Of a DNA stretch of 64,000 nt, positions 1 to 9,659 are shown in pieces. The stretch's first letter is position 1; the number at the start of each line of letters is the position of its first letter. The DNA is from Candidatus Aminicenantota bacterium. Its GTDB lineage: Bacteria; Acidobacteriota; Aminicenantia; JAMOAD01. The notes beneath the pieces are model-generated. The model was not told the origin of the DNA and made no database searches. It worked only from the letters and a program-made list of their open reading frames with translations. The position numbers were made by a program, and so were the translations under genes. The stretch lies in the NCBI GenBank assembly GCA_027061995.1, contig JAMOUT010000079.1:1-64000 (forward strand). The letters run 5' to 3'.

Positions 1-120
1 CCTACAACAAGAAATTCAAAACCGATTGATTTTATAATGCTCACTCAAATTTACGGCAATTCCAATCCAAAGCACCAATGGATAGATGATATTGAGATTA
101 GGGATGGTTTACCTGAATAA
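1..120 (+). CDS. C-terminal end of a gene truncated by the window edge; possibly a concanavalin A-like/polysaccharide lyase-type secreted protein
   Basis: Frame 1 is open from base 1 to TAA at 118-120 (...FIMLTQIYGNSNPKHQWIDDIEIRDGLPE*); the DDIEIxDG ending resembles lectin/glucanase-fold C-termini. Confidence 0.4.
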   Translation, partial: PTTRNSKPIDFIMLTQIYGNSNPKHQWIDDIEIRDGLPE

Positions 121-161
121 ATCCGCATAAAGTTTTTGTAAAAAAAAGTTGTTTTTAAATA
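84..161 (+). repeat. Left copy of ~75 bp imperfect direct repeat (pairs with 2842-2916)
   Basis: agatgatattgagattagggatggtttacctgaataaatccgcataaagtttttgtaaaaaaaagttgtttttaaata; differs from the right copy by about 3 substitutions and a 3-bp A-tract indel. Confidence 0.9.
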
Positions 162-222
162 AAATAGCGAGCGGCAATAATTTCGCAAGAGTAATAAAAC
201 AAAAAATACAATTCATATCCCC

Positions 223-251
223 TTTACATTATTTCCTTTCGTTGTTATAAT
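223..251 (+). promoter_or_regulatory. Sigma70-like promoter for abiEi
   Basis: TTTACA-N17-TATAAT with TG extended -10, 15 nt before the ATG at 267. Confidence 0.6.
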
Positions 252-266
252 ATACAAGAAACAGAA

Positions 267-842
267 ATGAAATATATGAATTTGTTAAACTTTTATGAAA
301 CAAATATGATAATTAAACCGGAAGATGTCTATTTTTTCGGGAATATTAAAACCGTTAGACCGCAACTAAGCAAATGGGCAAAATCGGGAAAACTTATTGA
401 ATTAAGAAAAGGTTATTATCTTTTGCCGAAAAAGATAAAAAAATATCCCCCGCATTTTTATATCGCAAATACCATTTATTTTCCTTCTTACATCAGTCTT
501 CAATCCGCACTATCCTTTTACGGTTTAATTCCAGAAGCAGTATATTCAATTACATCCGTTTCAACAAGAAAAACCTATGAAATCAAAAATAAACTTGGAA
601 ATTTTATCTACAGACAAATTAAAAAAGAGCTTTTTTTCGGATATAAATTACATAAAATAAATGATTTTCCCGTATTAATCGCAGAACCCGAGAAAGCCAT
701 AATTGATTTGATTTACCTTTCTCATTCGGACACAAAATCATTCAGACTACAAAATCATGAGATTTTGAATAAACAAACAATCAAACTGTATTTAAAGAAA
801 TACCCTAAATGGGTTAATAAAAAGATAGAGGAGATTTTATGA
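267..842 (+). CDS. AbiEi-like type IV antitoxin (winged-helix transcriptional regulator)
   Basis: N-terminal wHTH pattern (LSKWAKSGKLIELRKGYYLLP), C-terminal EPEKAIIDLIYL motif; 4-bp overlap with an AbiEii-like gene. Confidence 0.8.
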   Translation: MKYMNLLNFYETNMIIKPEDVYFFGNIKTVRPQLSKWAKSGKLIELRKGYYLLPKKIKKYPPHFYIANTIYFPSYISLQSALSFYGLIPEAVYSITSVSTRKTYEIKNKLGNFIYRQIKKELFFGYKLHKINDFPVLIAEPEKAIIDLIYLSHSDTKSFRLQNHEILNKQTIKLYLKKYPKWVNKKIEEIL

Positions 843-1633
843 AAGAGAGATTAAAAGAGATAGTTTCAAAATATGATGAACCTCTCTTAAAACTTAATAA
901 AGGAAGGGAATTTTTACAAGAAATTATCCTCTTTTTGCTCTATAAAAAAGGTTTTTCAAGTTATCTGATTTTTGAAGGTGGAACCGCTCTGAGATTGCTT
1001 TACGATTTGCGAAGATTCTCGGAAGATCTTGATTTTTCTGTTTCAAAGGAAATCAATTATGAAAAACTTAAAGAAAAGCTGAAAAGAGAACTTTTATTAA
1101 TGAATTATCAAGTTGAAACAATTTTAAAAGAGGATAAAAATGTTGTTGTATTAAATATTAAATTCATTGAACTTTACGAAGTATTAAAACTTCCGTATAA
1201 AAAACAACTTTCTATTCATATGGAGATTGATAAAAGACCTCCGGCAGGAGGCAAAATTAAATCATCGCTTATCGGAAAAGAATTTTTTTCAAGAATCTAT
1301 CATTATGATTTATCATCGCTTTTTTCAAAAAAACTTCATGCAATATTTTTCAGAGAATATGAAAAAGGGAGGGATTTTTATGATTTACTTTGGTATCTGA
1401 AAAAAAAGATTAAACCTGATTTCGAGTTATTATACTCGGCAACACTTCAAACCAATCCCGAAAAAGCAAAGGAGCTTAAAGATTTGGATTGGGTTGAATT
1501 TTTGAAAAAAAGGATTGAAAAAGTAAATTTTAATAAAATTCGTAGTGATGTAAAACCATTTCTTGAAAATATTGAAGAAGCAAATTTTATAAATAAAAAG
1601 GACATTCTAAAAATTCTCGGGAATTTTTCATAA
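839..1633 (+). CDS. AbiEii-like nucleotidyltransferase toxin
   Basis: Nucleotidyltransferase motifs FEGGTALRLL and FSEDLDFS, and KGRDFYDLLWYL near the C-terminus. Confidence 0.85.
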   Translation: MKERLKEIVSKYDEPLLKLNKGREFLQEIILFLLYKKGFSSYLIFEGGTALRLLYDLRRFSEDLDFSVSKEINYEKLKEKLKRELLLMNYQVETILKEDKNVVVLNIKFIELYEVLKLPYKKQLSIHMEIDKRPPAGGKIKSSLIGKEFFSRIYHYDLSSLFSKKLHAIFFREYEKGRDFYDLLWYLKKKIKPDFELLYSATLQTNPEKAKELKDLDWVEFLKKRIEKVNFNKIRSDVKPFLENIEEANFINKKDILKILGNFS

Positions 1634-1800
1634 TTGCCGATATTACCGATAATATTTTAAAAAACGGATTTTGTTTTGGGGGGAGAAGAACTCAATGGAT
1701 TTTCGTGTCTTACGCTTTTTATCTCCATTGTAATAATTGCTTAAAAGGTTGTTTTGTCAAGATATAAAGATGAGATCAAAGTGATAAAATTTTATTAAAT

Positions 1801-1829
1801 TTGCAATTCCTATTTCTATATGTTAATTT
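1801..1829 (+). promoter_or_regulatory. Predicted promoter of lpxR-like gene, leaderless geometry
   Basis: TTGCAA-N17-TAATTT with TG extended -10; 5 nt to the ATG at 1835; no SD. Confidence 0.5.
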
Positions 1830-1834
1830 AAAAA

Positions 1835-2836
1835 ATGAAAAAAAGTTTTTTAATGTTTATTTTTTTTCTGTTTTTTCTAAGCTTTCAAATATCGGCTGAT
1901 ACTCTTTCCCTTGTAATTGAAAATGACTTTTTTTCGGGAACTGATAAGCATTACACAAATGGTATAAGATTCGGGTGGCTGGGAAAGGGGATAGACGGAG
2001 CAAATCTTGAGTCAAAAAATAATTTTTATTCAAAAATTGTAAAAGGATGGATAAAACTAATCCCATATTTATCGATAGATAAAGATAAATCTTACAACTT
2101 TGGTTTTAGCCTTTATCAAATGATGTTTACCCCAGAAGATATCACAAAAAAAGAACCCAATCACGATGATATCCCGTATGCAGGCCATCTTGTATTATCG
2201 TTTCTTTTGTTTGAGCATGATACTCATTCTTACAATGAATTTAAATTTCAAATTGGTATTGTCGGACCCGATTCAGGAGCCGAAGCAGCTCAAAAATGGT
2301 TTCATAATTTAATAGGGGGAGTTGAGCCTCAGGGGTGGGATACTCAACTGCCCAATCATACCACATTCGGAATAGTTTATGAGCATGGGGTAAGAAGATG
2401 GGAAAAGAGTTATGGTAATGGTTTTTCTTCAGATTTAATCGGTAATATAAGTTTGAGTCTTGGAAACTTTTTTACGGGTTCATCCGTTGGAGCAATGTGG
2501 AGAATTGGAAAAAATTATCCGAAAAATTTTAATGTTTATTATTCGGGGATGATAAATGAGGGGGCTCTTTTGGGTTTACAGACTTTTAATCGGGGCTTCG
2601 GATGGTCTGTAAATTTCGGGCTTTATTTGGATATAATAGCTTATCTTTATGTTATTGATTCCGCAAAGGAATACAATATTGATAGAGGGTATTTTTTGGG
2701 ACGGGCTGTCATCTCTTTCAGCTTATACTTTAACAATTTCCAAATTTCGGTAACAAAGCAAATTCGCACATCAAGCTTAAGCTCTAAGAGGAATGAGTTG
2801 TCTTACGGTGCTGTTTCAATTTTATGGAGAATATGA
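1835..2836 (+). CDS. LpxR-like lipid A deacylase / DUF2219 outer membrane protein
   Basis: Signal peptide, then DTLSLVIENDFFSGTDKHYTNGIRFGWLG and IPYAGHL motifs typical of the LpxR family. Confidence 0.8.
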   Translation: MKKSFLMFIFFLFFLSFQISADTLSLVIENDFFSGTDKHYTNGIRFGWLGKGIDGANLESKNNFYSKIVKGWIKLIPYLSIDKDKSYNFGFSLYQMMFTPEDITKKEPNHDDIPYAGHLVLSFLLFEHDTHSYNEFKFQIGIVGPDSGAEAAQKWFHNLIGGVEPQGWDTQLPNHTTFGIVYEHGVRRWEKSYGNGFSSDLIGNISLSLGNFFTGSSVGAMWRIGKNYPKNFNVYYSGMINEGALLGLQTFNRGFGWSVNFGLYLDIIAYLYVIDSAKEYNIDRGYFLGRAVISFSLYFNNFQISVTKQIRTSSLSSKRNELSYGAVSILWRI

Positions 2837-2841
2837 AACGG

Positions 2842-2916
2842 AGATGATATTGAGATTTGGGATGGTTTGCCTGAATAAATCCGCATAAAGTTTTTGTAAA
2901 AAGTTGTTCTTAAATA
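2842..2916 (+). repeat. Right copy of ~75 bp imperfect direct repeat (pairs with 84-161)
   Basis: agatgatattgagatttgggatggtttgcctgaataaatccgcataaagtttttgtaaaaagttgttcttaaata. Confidence 0.9.
2843..2878 (+). pseudogene. Relic of the 3' end of the gene at 1-120 or of a paralogue
   Basis: Reads DDIEIWDGLPE* in frame immediately after the lpxR stop; matches DDIEIRDGLPE* at 88-120. Confidence 0.7.
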
Positions 2917-3016
2917 TAAGACCCTGCTTATAGTAATTTATTTAGTTTGATTTTATGATTAATTTTTAATATCTCTTTATTATGAAGAATATAAAAAGAG
3001 TAAAGTTATAAAAGGT

Positions 3017-4417
3017 TTATTCTATTAAAAATCTTGAAAAACGGATTGCGGCTTTTGGGTTTATTTCAACAACAAAACACGAGCCATTCTCAATTACAAA
3101 TGGTCTTATCTCCGAATCTTTGGAAACGGGGGTATAAAAACTTGCCGGCTTTGTCCAATTTTTACCTTTATCAAATGAGGCGCTCATAAGATCTCTGAGA
3201 CTTACGAAAATTCTGTCCGGCATTTTTATATTAAGGTGAGGCATGGATTTATCCCTCTTTTTGAAAAGTTTCCAAAGATCGGTTCCGTATTGGTAATCCA
3301 TTCCGAGATTTGTTCTATAAAAAAACCCTTCCCCTATAACCGCTCCCGTATAATATTCCTGATAAACTCCGAGAATAGAAAAATCTTCCGATAAATAGGC
3401 TTCCCCTCTGTTCGAGTATGCTCCGAATGTTTGAGTATAGTTTGAGCCCCCGTCCGATGATACAAAAGCCACTCCCACCATATTCCTTCCGTAGCGGGTG
3501 AGAAATTCAAGACGGATTCCCCCTTTATTATTGACAACCATATCAATAGGTTGCAACCCTTCTCCCTCATAGAGATTTGATACATCATAGGAAAATTTTT
3601 CTTTGGATTTCCAACTGTCTCCGAAATCCGTTGATGAGTTCGTATAAATATTTAAAATATTTGAGGGGGTTGAGGTTGAAAATATACAGTAAAAATTCGA
3701 ACCGCCCGCCCATTTTAAATAACTAACCGTTAAATCTTCCTTTTGAGAAGGGATAAATTCGGGATATTCGCCGATTTGCTTCCAGCTATCTCCGTAATCA
3801 TCCGACTTAAATATTTTCAAATCATCAATTCTGTATAATTTTTCATTTATGTTGAGTAATTCTCCCGATACACTTTTCGGAGATTCCCATTTTAACCCTT
3901 TATCTTTTGAGAGGATAAATTTTTGTTCGTATTCGGATGTTTTATCAGCCATCTCTTTATAAATTATGATTATATTTCCGTTTTTAAAATACAAAAGATT
4001 TCCGATTTCTCTTTTATACACCCCCTCTCCGTCCAAAACAATGGAGGATGAATTACAAACAGGGGTATGAGAAATTGAAACGGAAAATTTATTTGAGGTT
4101 GTATCTCCGTTTTTAACACTTATAAAGATATTTTTCTTGCTTATATTAAGAGGTATTCCCGTAATGTTTTTATCTATGGTTGCTTTAAGTTTTTTACTAT
4201 TTATAAAAACAGTGGGAACGGATTTATCATCCGCAAGAACCGAAGATTTTTCATTAAAATTCATCCCTTCCACAATAATTGTCGAACCTGTTTTACTTAA
4301 AATCATCTCGGGAGAAACCTTTAATATATAGATAGCCTCATCATCCATTTTGCATCCCGAGAGAAAGAGAATAGGGAATAATATAAAAACCATAATCGGA
4401 AAATATTTTCCGTTCAT
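3017..4417 (-). CDS. Lipoprotein with IPT/TIG-like domain and BNR/sialidase-like repeats
   Basis: Lipobox LFLSGC; IPT-like N-domain (ILSKTGSTIIVEGMNF); SxDxGxxW Asp-box repeats; SD aggagg. Confidence 0.6.
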   Translation of the reverse strand: MNGKYFPIMVFILFPILFLSGCKMDDEAIYILKVSPEMILSKTGSTIIVEGMNFNEKSSVLADDKSVPTVFINSKKLKATIDKNITGIPLNISKKNIFISVKNGDTTSNKFSVSISHTPVCNSSSIVLDGEGVYKREIGNLLYFKNGNIIIIYKEMADKTSEYEQKFILSKDKGLKWESPKSVSGELLNINEKLYRIDDLKIFKSDDYGDSWKQIGEYPEFIPSQKEDLTVSYLKWAGGSNFYCIFSTSTPSNILNIYTNSSTDFGDSWKSKEKFSYDVSNLYEGEGLQPIDMVVNNKGGIRLEFLTRYGRNMVGVAFVSSDGGSNYTQTFGAYSNRGEAYLSEDFSILGVYQEYYTGAVIGEGFFYRTNLGMDYQYGTDLWKLFKKRDKSMPHLNIKMPDRIFVSLRDLMSASFDKGKNWTKPASFYTPVSKDSEIRPFVIENGSCFVVEINPKAAIRFSRFLIE

Positions 4418-4576
4418 TTTTCCCTCCTGTTTATCATCTCTAATTATATACTTTTAAATGAATTTTTTAAATCAATCTGCAAAAAGACCTTAACTAATAA
4501 GAACAGTTTAGTCGATAATATGAGAAAATCAAGAAAATAGCGGGAAACTTTTAAGTTAAAAGTATAAACCTTTTTT

Positions 4577-6700
4577 CTAAAAATTATAAGCAATCTTAAG
4601 TAAAATCGTCCTTTTTTTAGAGATTAACCTGTTTTCGGTTTGTAAAATTTCACTGTAAACGAGATAGACATGGCTTTTGGCTTTCGGAATAAAGTGAATC
4701 CTTACATTTGCAACCAACTCATTATCTTCATTATTGTATTGAAGAAAAGCTGAAGTAAAAAAGTTTGTTGTGGGATTAAAATTTATCCAAACGGCAGGTT
4801 CGTAAGTTTTGAATTTTCCGTTGGCTAACGAGATATCATTATATGAATAATCTATATTAAGAGAAAAAACTCTTGAAATTTTTATCCTTCCCTCCAAGAC
4901 AAATTCTTTTCTTTTCCCCGTATAAAAATCTCCGAAATTATAAAAAAAAGCTGCTGAAAGTGTTCGTGATTTACTTGTGTCAAACTGAATCTCCCATTTT
5001 TTTTCTTTATACATCCCTTGATTTATTATTATTCCTTCGTAAATTTCAAAATCCTCGTCTAATAGTTCTTTTCGTGTTTGAAAATTAAGCTCGAATGATT
5101 CCCCCGACCTTGTCTCGAATCCGAACAACCTGTATTCGTAAAAATCCTCAAGAAGGTTTCCCGAAAGGTCGGATGTCTTGTAATTTTTAATTTTGAATAC
5201 AAAATATTTAAACCCCGCTTTATTTATTCTCGGTCTTGTTTTTATCTGCCAATCAGACCTCTTAATTCCTGTTCTATAAACAAAACCTATTTCCGGTTTA
5301 AAATTTTCTTCAATAACATAGTGCTTGAAATAGACATCAAAAAGATTGTTCGGATAATTAACATAAAATTGATAGGCTTTGTTTTTATCATCTTTTGTAT
5401 CCGAATCATATGTTTTTGCCGCAAAACCTCCTATAATGAGATTTTTATCACCCAAAAAATTAGAAAAGGAGAGAACTCCGTCAACTCCGAGAGATGAATT
5501 ATATTTTCCATTTGTGTATCTGTTGGTTGCGATAAATCCGACATAGGATTTTTTTAATATTTCCCTTCTGACTCTCACTGCGGAATAATTTGAGGGAGCA
5601 TATTCCCCGCTTCGGGAAGTTTCAATGTTAAAGATTCCTATATCATATTTTCCCGCTTTTCCTGTGAGCCGTGCCCCTCCCAAAATCGGAACCTCCTTTC
5701 TATCCGGAGAAAGACCGATTCTTCGGGTGTAGAGAGGCTGAACTTTCCCGGGAATTCCAAAAGAAAATATCCCCGCTCCTTCAAGGAAGAACTCCCTTTT
5801 TTCAGGATAAAAGAGGCTGAATCTCGTGAGATTTATCCTTTTTCTGTCAACTTCCACCTGGCCGAAATCAGGGTGAGCCGTCATATCAAGTGTTAAAGAT
5901 GAAGTCAATGAATACTTTAAGTCAATTCCCGCCCTTAACTTATAATCGGTATTTATATCTTTCTCTTTTTGAATCCCCGATAGAATATAAGGTTTGAGGT
6001 TTATTTTGTTCCCTCTTTTTATCCCCGAAATCCCTTTTAAAATTCCCGCTTTTGAAATCAGCATTATCCCTTCGTTTCTATGAAAGGCTGTCCATAAATC
6101 CTCCTCGTTTTTTCTTGCGATAAATCTTCTGAAATTTATCCCCCACTCTGTTTTTTCAGGATTGAATTTAAGAGTTGAAAACGGAATTTTTATCTCCGCA
6201 CTCCAACCGAAAGTTGTTATTGTTGCCTTTGTATCCCAAATCCCGTTCCAATTTTTGTTTTCATACTTTCCTTCATCCGTTATATATGAATCGAGTTTTG
6301 CTCCATTGGGATTAACGATAAACAAAAATCCGCTTCTCATATCCTTGTAAGTATCAATGATAATTGAAATACTATCATCACTTGAAAAATCTCCGTCTCT
6401 TTCCATCTGTTTTGCAAAAATTTTGTTTGGTTCTGGATCAAAACACTTTATCCCGATATAAAGATTTTTATCATCATATAAAACCCTAATCTCTGTTTTG
6501 AAGGAAGCTTTTTTGCCTACATCGGGTTCTTTCTGAAGGAAATTTGTTGCGGGGATGGCTTTTTCCCAAACATCTTCCGATAGTTTGCCATCAATTCTGA
6601 TATCCGACTTTATTTTTATCGCTTTTATACTTTTAAAATTTTCTCCGTATAAAGAGGACACAAGAATAATGATTATAATTAGTAAGGAATATTTTTTCAT
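4577..6700 (-). CDS. DUF5916-type protein: N-terminal CBM9-like domain plus C-terminal outer membrane beta-barrel
   Basis: Signal peptide; IRIDGKLSEDVWEKAIPATNFLQKEPDVGKKASFKTEIRVLYDDKNLYIGIKCFD; barrel-like C-terminal half. Confidence 0.7.
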   Translation of the reverse strand: MKKYSLLIIIIILVSSLYGENFKSIKAIKIKSDIRIDGKLSEDVWEKAIPATNFLQKEPDVGKKASFKTEIRVLYDDKNLYIGIKCFDPEPNKIFAKQMERDGDFSSDDSISIIIDTYKDMRSGFLFIVNPNGAKLDSYITDEGKYENKNWNGIWDTKATITTFGWSAEIKIPFSTLKFNPEKTEWGINFRRFIARKNEEDLWTAFHRNEGIMLISKAGILKGISGIKRGNKINLKPYILSGIQKEKDINTDYKLRAGIDLKYSLTSSLTLDMTAHPDFGQVEVDRKRINLTRFSLFYPEKREFFLEGAGIFSFGIPGKVQPLYTRRIGLSPDRKEVPILGGARLTGKAGKYDIGIFNIETSRSGEYAPSNYSAVRVRREILKKSYVGFIATNRYTNGKYNSSLGVDGVLSFSNFLGDKNLIIGGFAAKTYDSDTKDDKNKAYQFYVNYPNNLFDVYFKHYVIEENFKPEIGFVYRTGIKRSDWQIKTRPRINKAGFKYFVFKIKNYKTSDLSGNLLEDFYEYRLFGFETRSGESFELNFQTRKELLDEDFEIYEGIIINQGMYKEKKWEIQFDTSKSRTLSAAFFYNFGDFYTGKRKEFVLEGRIKISRVFSLNIDYSYNDISLANGKFKTYEPAVWINFNPTTNFFTSAFLQYNNEDNELVANVRIHFIPKAKSHVYLVYSEILQTENRLISKKRTILLKIAYNF

Positions 6701-6902
6701 TTAAAAATTCTCCTTGAAATATTATTCATATAAACAAATAATATCAAAAAGCATCTTATTATAAAAGGGAGAAAAGCAATAAATCATTTTCAGAATAAAT
6801 TAATCTTTATGACTATTATACAATGATTGAAAATTTGACAGTTTGTTAATATAATAAAAAACAGAAATTTCAATAAAAAAGGTAAAAAAAGCGGAGGAAA
6901 GA

Positions 6903-8759
6903 ATGAGCAAAAACCGAGAAATATTAAAAAGATTAATCATGATTTTTCTATTTATTATTATATCCATATATCCTCTTGAGTCTTCTGTCAATAAAATCAA
7001 TGTTTTAGGATACCAAATTGAGTTGGTAGGTAAGATGAAAAACTTTAAAACCAATTTTAATGTTAAAAAAGTTGAAAAAAACTTGGAGATATTAACCATA
7101 ACTCTTTCTTCTGAAAAACCTGCAACTCCTCCGAGAATTTCTTTAAAGTGGTCGGTGCCATCTTATAATATTGCAGGGTTTTGGAGTGTTAGCTCCTGGA
7201 TGGGAAAAATAGTTAACGCCGATTGGTATCCTTCGAGGGTTAATTCCATGTTTGCAAAGAATGCACCTGTATTTTCATTGTTCGGGTATGATAATTCTAA
7301 CAGACTTAGTGTAGCTGTTTCAGATGCTTTAAACTCGATTAAAATGTCCGCAGGCATCAGGGAAGAGGATGGGAGAATTTATTGTAATATAGAATTTTTT
7401 AAGGAAAAATATAAAAAAACTGATAATTATTCGGTTAAAATAAGATTTGACAAAAGGGATATCCCTTATTTCAAAGCTCTTTCGGAAATTCCCGATTGGT
7501 GGGGCTCTTTTAAAGGATACACCCCTTCGTCCCCTCCGAAATCGGCAAAACTTCCCATGTATTCCACATGGTATGGTTATCATCAAAATATCTCCCCCGA
7601 GGCTCTTTTAAAAGAGGTTGATATTGCCAAAAAACTTGGTTTTGAAACAATTATTATTGATGATGGTTGGCAAACTCTTGACAGTAGCAGAGGATATGCT
7701 TTTACAGGAGATTGGAAACCTGAGAAAATCCCAGATATGAAAGAGTTTGTCAAGGAAATACATAAAAAAGGGATGAAAATTATCTTATGGTATGCCGTCC
7801 CTTTCATGGGGGAAAAAGCTGAAAATTTTAAAAGATTCAAAGGCAAATATCTCCGTTATTGGACAGGTCAAGGGGCATATATTCTTGACCCGAGATATCG
7901 TGAAGTCAGAGAATATATCCTTAATATATATAAAAAAGCGATAACAGAATGGAATCTTGACGGATTTAAACTCGATTTTATGGAGAGATTTTCAGCGGAT
8001 AAAAACACAGTGCTTGAAAAAAAAGACGGGAGAGATTTTGCTTCCGTGAATGAAGCCGCGGATAAACTTATGACAGACATTATGAGTGAATTAAAAAAAA
8101 TAAAACCTGATATAATGATTGAATTCAGGCAGCCTTACATAGGACCTCTTATGAGAAAATACGGAAATATGTTTCGGGTGGGAGACTGCCCCAATAGTGC
8201 CGTCTCAAACAGAGTGGGGATTGTTGATTTAAGACTCACAAGCGGTAATACTGCTGTTCATTCCGATATGCTGATGTGGAATTACGGAGAAAGGGTAGAA
8301 ATTGCGGCATTACAATTCTGGAATATTATTTTCGGAGTGCCTCAGGTGTCAGTCAGATTTGAAGATATTCCCAAAGAACATTTTAAAATGGTAAAATTTT
8401 TAACAAGATATTGGATTAAAAACAGAGATATTCTTATAAACGGAGTGCTTGAACCTTTATTTCCTCTGTCAAACTATCCCATAATATCCTCTTTCAAAAA
8501 CAATAAAAAAATCATTGCCCTATACAATGATATGGTTATCTCTATTAATAATAAAAAACCTTTGAAAAAAATGGATATAATAAATGCGAAAACAACAAAT
8601 GATATATTATTAAATATTAAAAATAGTCAGGGAAGATACGGATATAAAATATATAATTGCAAAGGGGAGATTATCAAAAAAGGTGAAATTAATCTGTCAA
8701 AAGGAGTCCATAAGATAGAAATCCCCGTATCTGGAATAGTTTCTTTGAATTTGTTATAA
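6903..8759 (+). CDS. Secreted clan GH-D glycoside hydrolase (alpha-galactosidase, GH36-like)
   Basis: Signal peptide; STWYGYHQNISPEALLKEVDIAKKLGFETIIIDDGWQ, DGFKLDFME, MIEFRQPYIGP; SD ggagga. Confidence 0.75.
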   Translation: MSKNREILKRLIMIFLFIIISIYPLESSVNKINVLGYQIELVGKMKNFKTNFNVKKVEKNLEILTITLSSEKPATPPRISLKWSVPSYNIAGFWSVSSWMGKIVNADWYPSRVNSMFAKNAPVFSLFGYDNSNRLSVAVSDALNSIKMSAGIREEDGRIYCNIEFFKEKYKKTDNYSVKIRFDKRDIPYFKALSEIPDWWGSFKGYTPSSPPKSAKLPMYSTWYGYHQNISPEALLKEVDIAKKLGFETIIIDDGWQTLDSSRGYAFTGDWKPEKIPDMKEFVKEIHKKGMKIILWYAVPFMGEKAENFKRFKGKYLRYWTGQGAYILDPRYREVREYILNIYKKAITEWNLDGFKLDFMERFSADKNTVLEKKDGRDFASVNEAADKLMTDIMSELKKIKPDIMIEFRQPYIGPLMRKYGNMFRVGDCPNSAVSNRVGIVDLRLTSGNTAVHSDMLMWNYGERVEIAALQFWNIIFGVPQVSVRFEDIPKEHFKMVKFLTRYWIKNRDILINGVLEPLFPLSNYPIISSFKNNKKIIALYNDMVISINNKKPLKKMDIINAKTTNDILLNIKNSQGRYGYKIYNCKGEIIKKGEINLSKGVHKIEIPVSGIVSLNLL

Positions 8760-8785
8760 TGATTATAATAAAAAACTTCTTCGGA

Positions 8786-9643
8786 TTAAACCTCTTTTTT
8801 AACAGCCCTGACAAGAGAATAAAGATTAAGCATAAAAGTTTCCATCGGTTGATCCATTGCATCTTTTATATCAAATTGTTTTAACATATAATCATTCACT
8901 ATTTCATTTTCGTCCGATCCTTTTAATAATCTTTCTCTGATATTCTCCCCTATCTCTTTTGCTCTATTGTAAGAATTATTTAAAAATTCGGAGACCTCTT
9001 TTTGTTTAAAGGGGGTATTGTGAGGTAAAGCAAGGATATTCATATCAAAAGATTTTATTTTTTCCATGGATTCCAAATATTGGGAGTAAGCTGAGAAAAA
9101 CAGAGGTTTTATCTTTTCGTTTTTTTCAAGTATTCCCGAGGAATCTCCGGCAAAAAGAATTTTATTATTCTCCTCGTAAAAAGAGAGAGAGCATCTTGTA
9201 TGCCCGGGAGTTTCAAAAACTTTTATTTTAAAAGTTCCCGATTCAATAATATCTCCCTCTTTTAATACCCTGTCTATTGTTAATTTTTCATAATCATTGT
9301 ATTTTCTCTCTTTTGTAATTGATTCATTCATCTCTTTAATGAAATCTCTTGCCTGCTTTTTTGAAAAAATTATTTTACTTCTTTCGGAGCCCATAATTTT
9401 AGCATCGGGAAACATCTCTTTTAGAAAAGGGATTCCTCCGCAATGATCATAATGGGAATGAGTTAAAAGGACAATATCAATCTTTTCATCAGGATTAAGA
9501 AATTCTTTAATAAATTTATTCAGAAGATTTACTCTGTCAAGTATCCCCGTATCAATCAGGACATTTTTATCCCCTTTTAAAAGATAAAAAGCAAAAGAGC
9601 CGTCAAAAGAATAATAAAAGTTTTCAAGCAATTGTTTTATCAT
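8786..9643 (-). CDS. MBL-fold metallo-hydrolase
   Basis: HSHYDHCGG and FAGDSSG motifs; start moved to 9643 where AAGGAG precedes ATG (longer ORF starts at 9682). Confidence 0.8.
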   Translation of the reverse strand: MIKQLLENFYYSFDGSFAFYLLKGDKNVLIDTGILDRVNLLNKFIKEFLNPDEKIDIVLLTHSHYDHCGGIPFLKEMFPDAKIMGSERSKIIFSKKQARDFIKEMNESITKERKYNDYEKLTIDRVLKEGDIIESGTFKIKVFETPGHTRCSLSFYEENNKILFAGDSSGILEKNEKIKPLFFSAYSQYLESMEKIKSFDMNILALPHNTPFKQKEVSEFLNNSYNRAKEIGENIRERLLKGSDENEIVNDYMLKQFDIKDAMDQPMETFMLNLYSLVRAVKKEV

Positions 9644-9659
9644 TCGTATCTCCTTATCA

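Noticed and set aside
166-186. GCGA...TCGC short inverted repeat upstream of abiEi as an antitoxin operator
   Set aside because: Only 4-bp arms; too short to support without footprint data.
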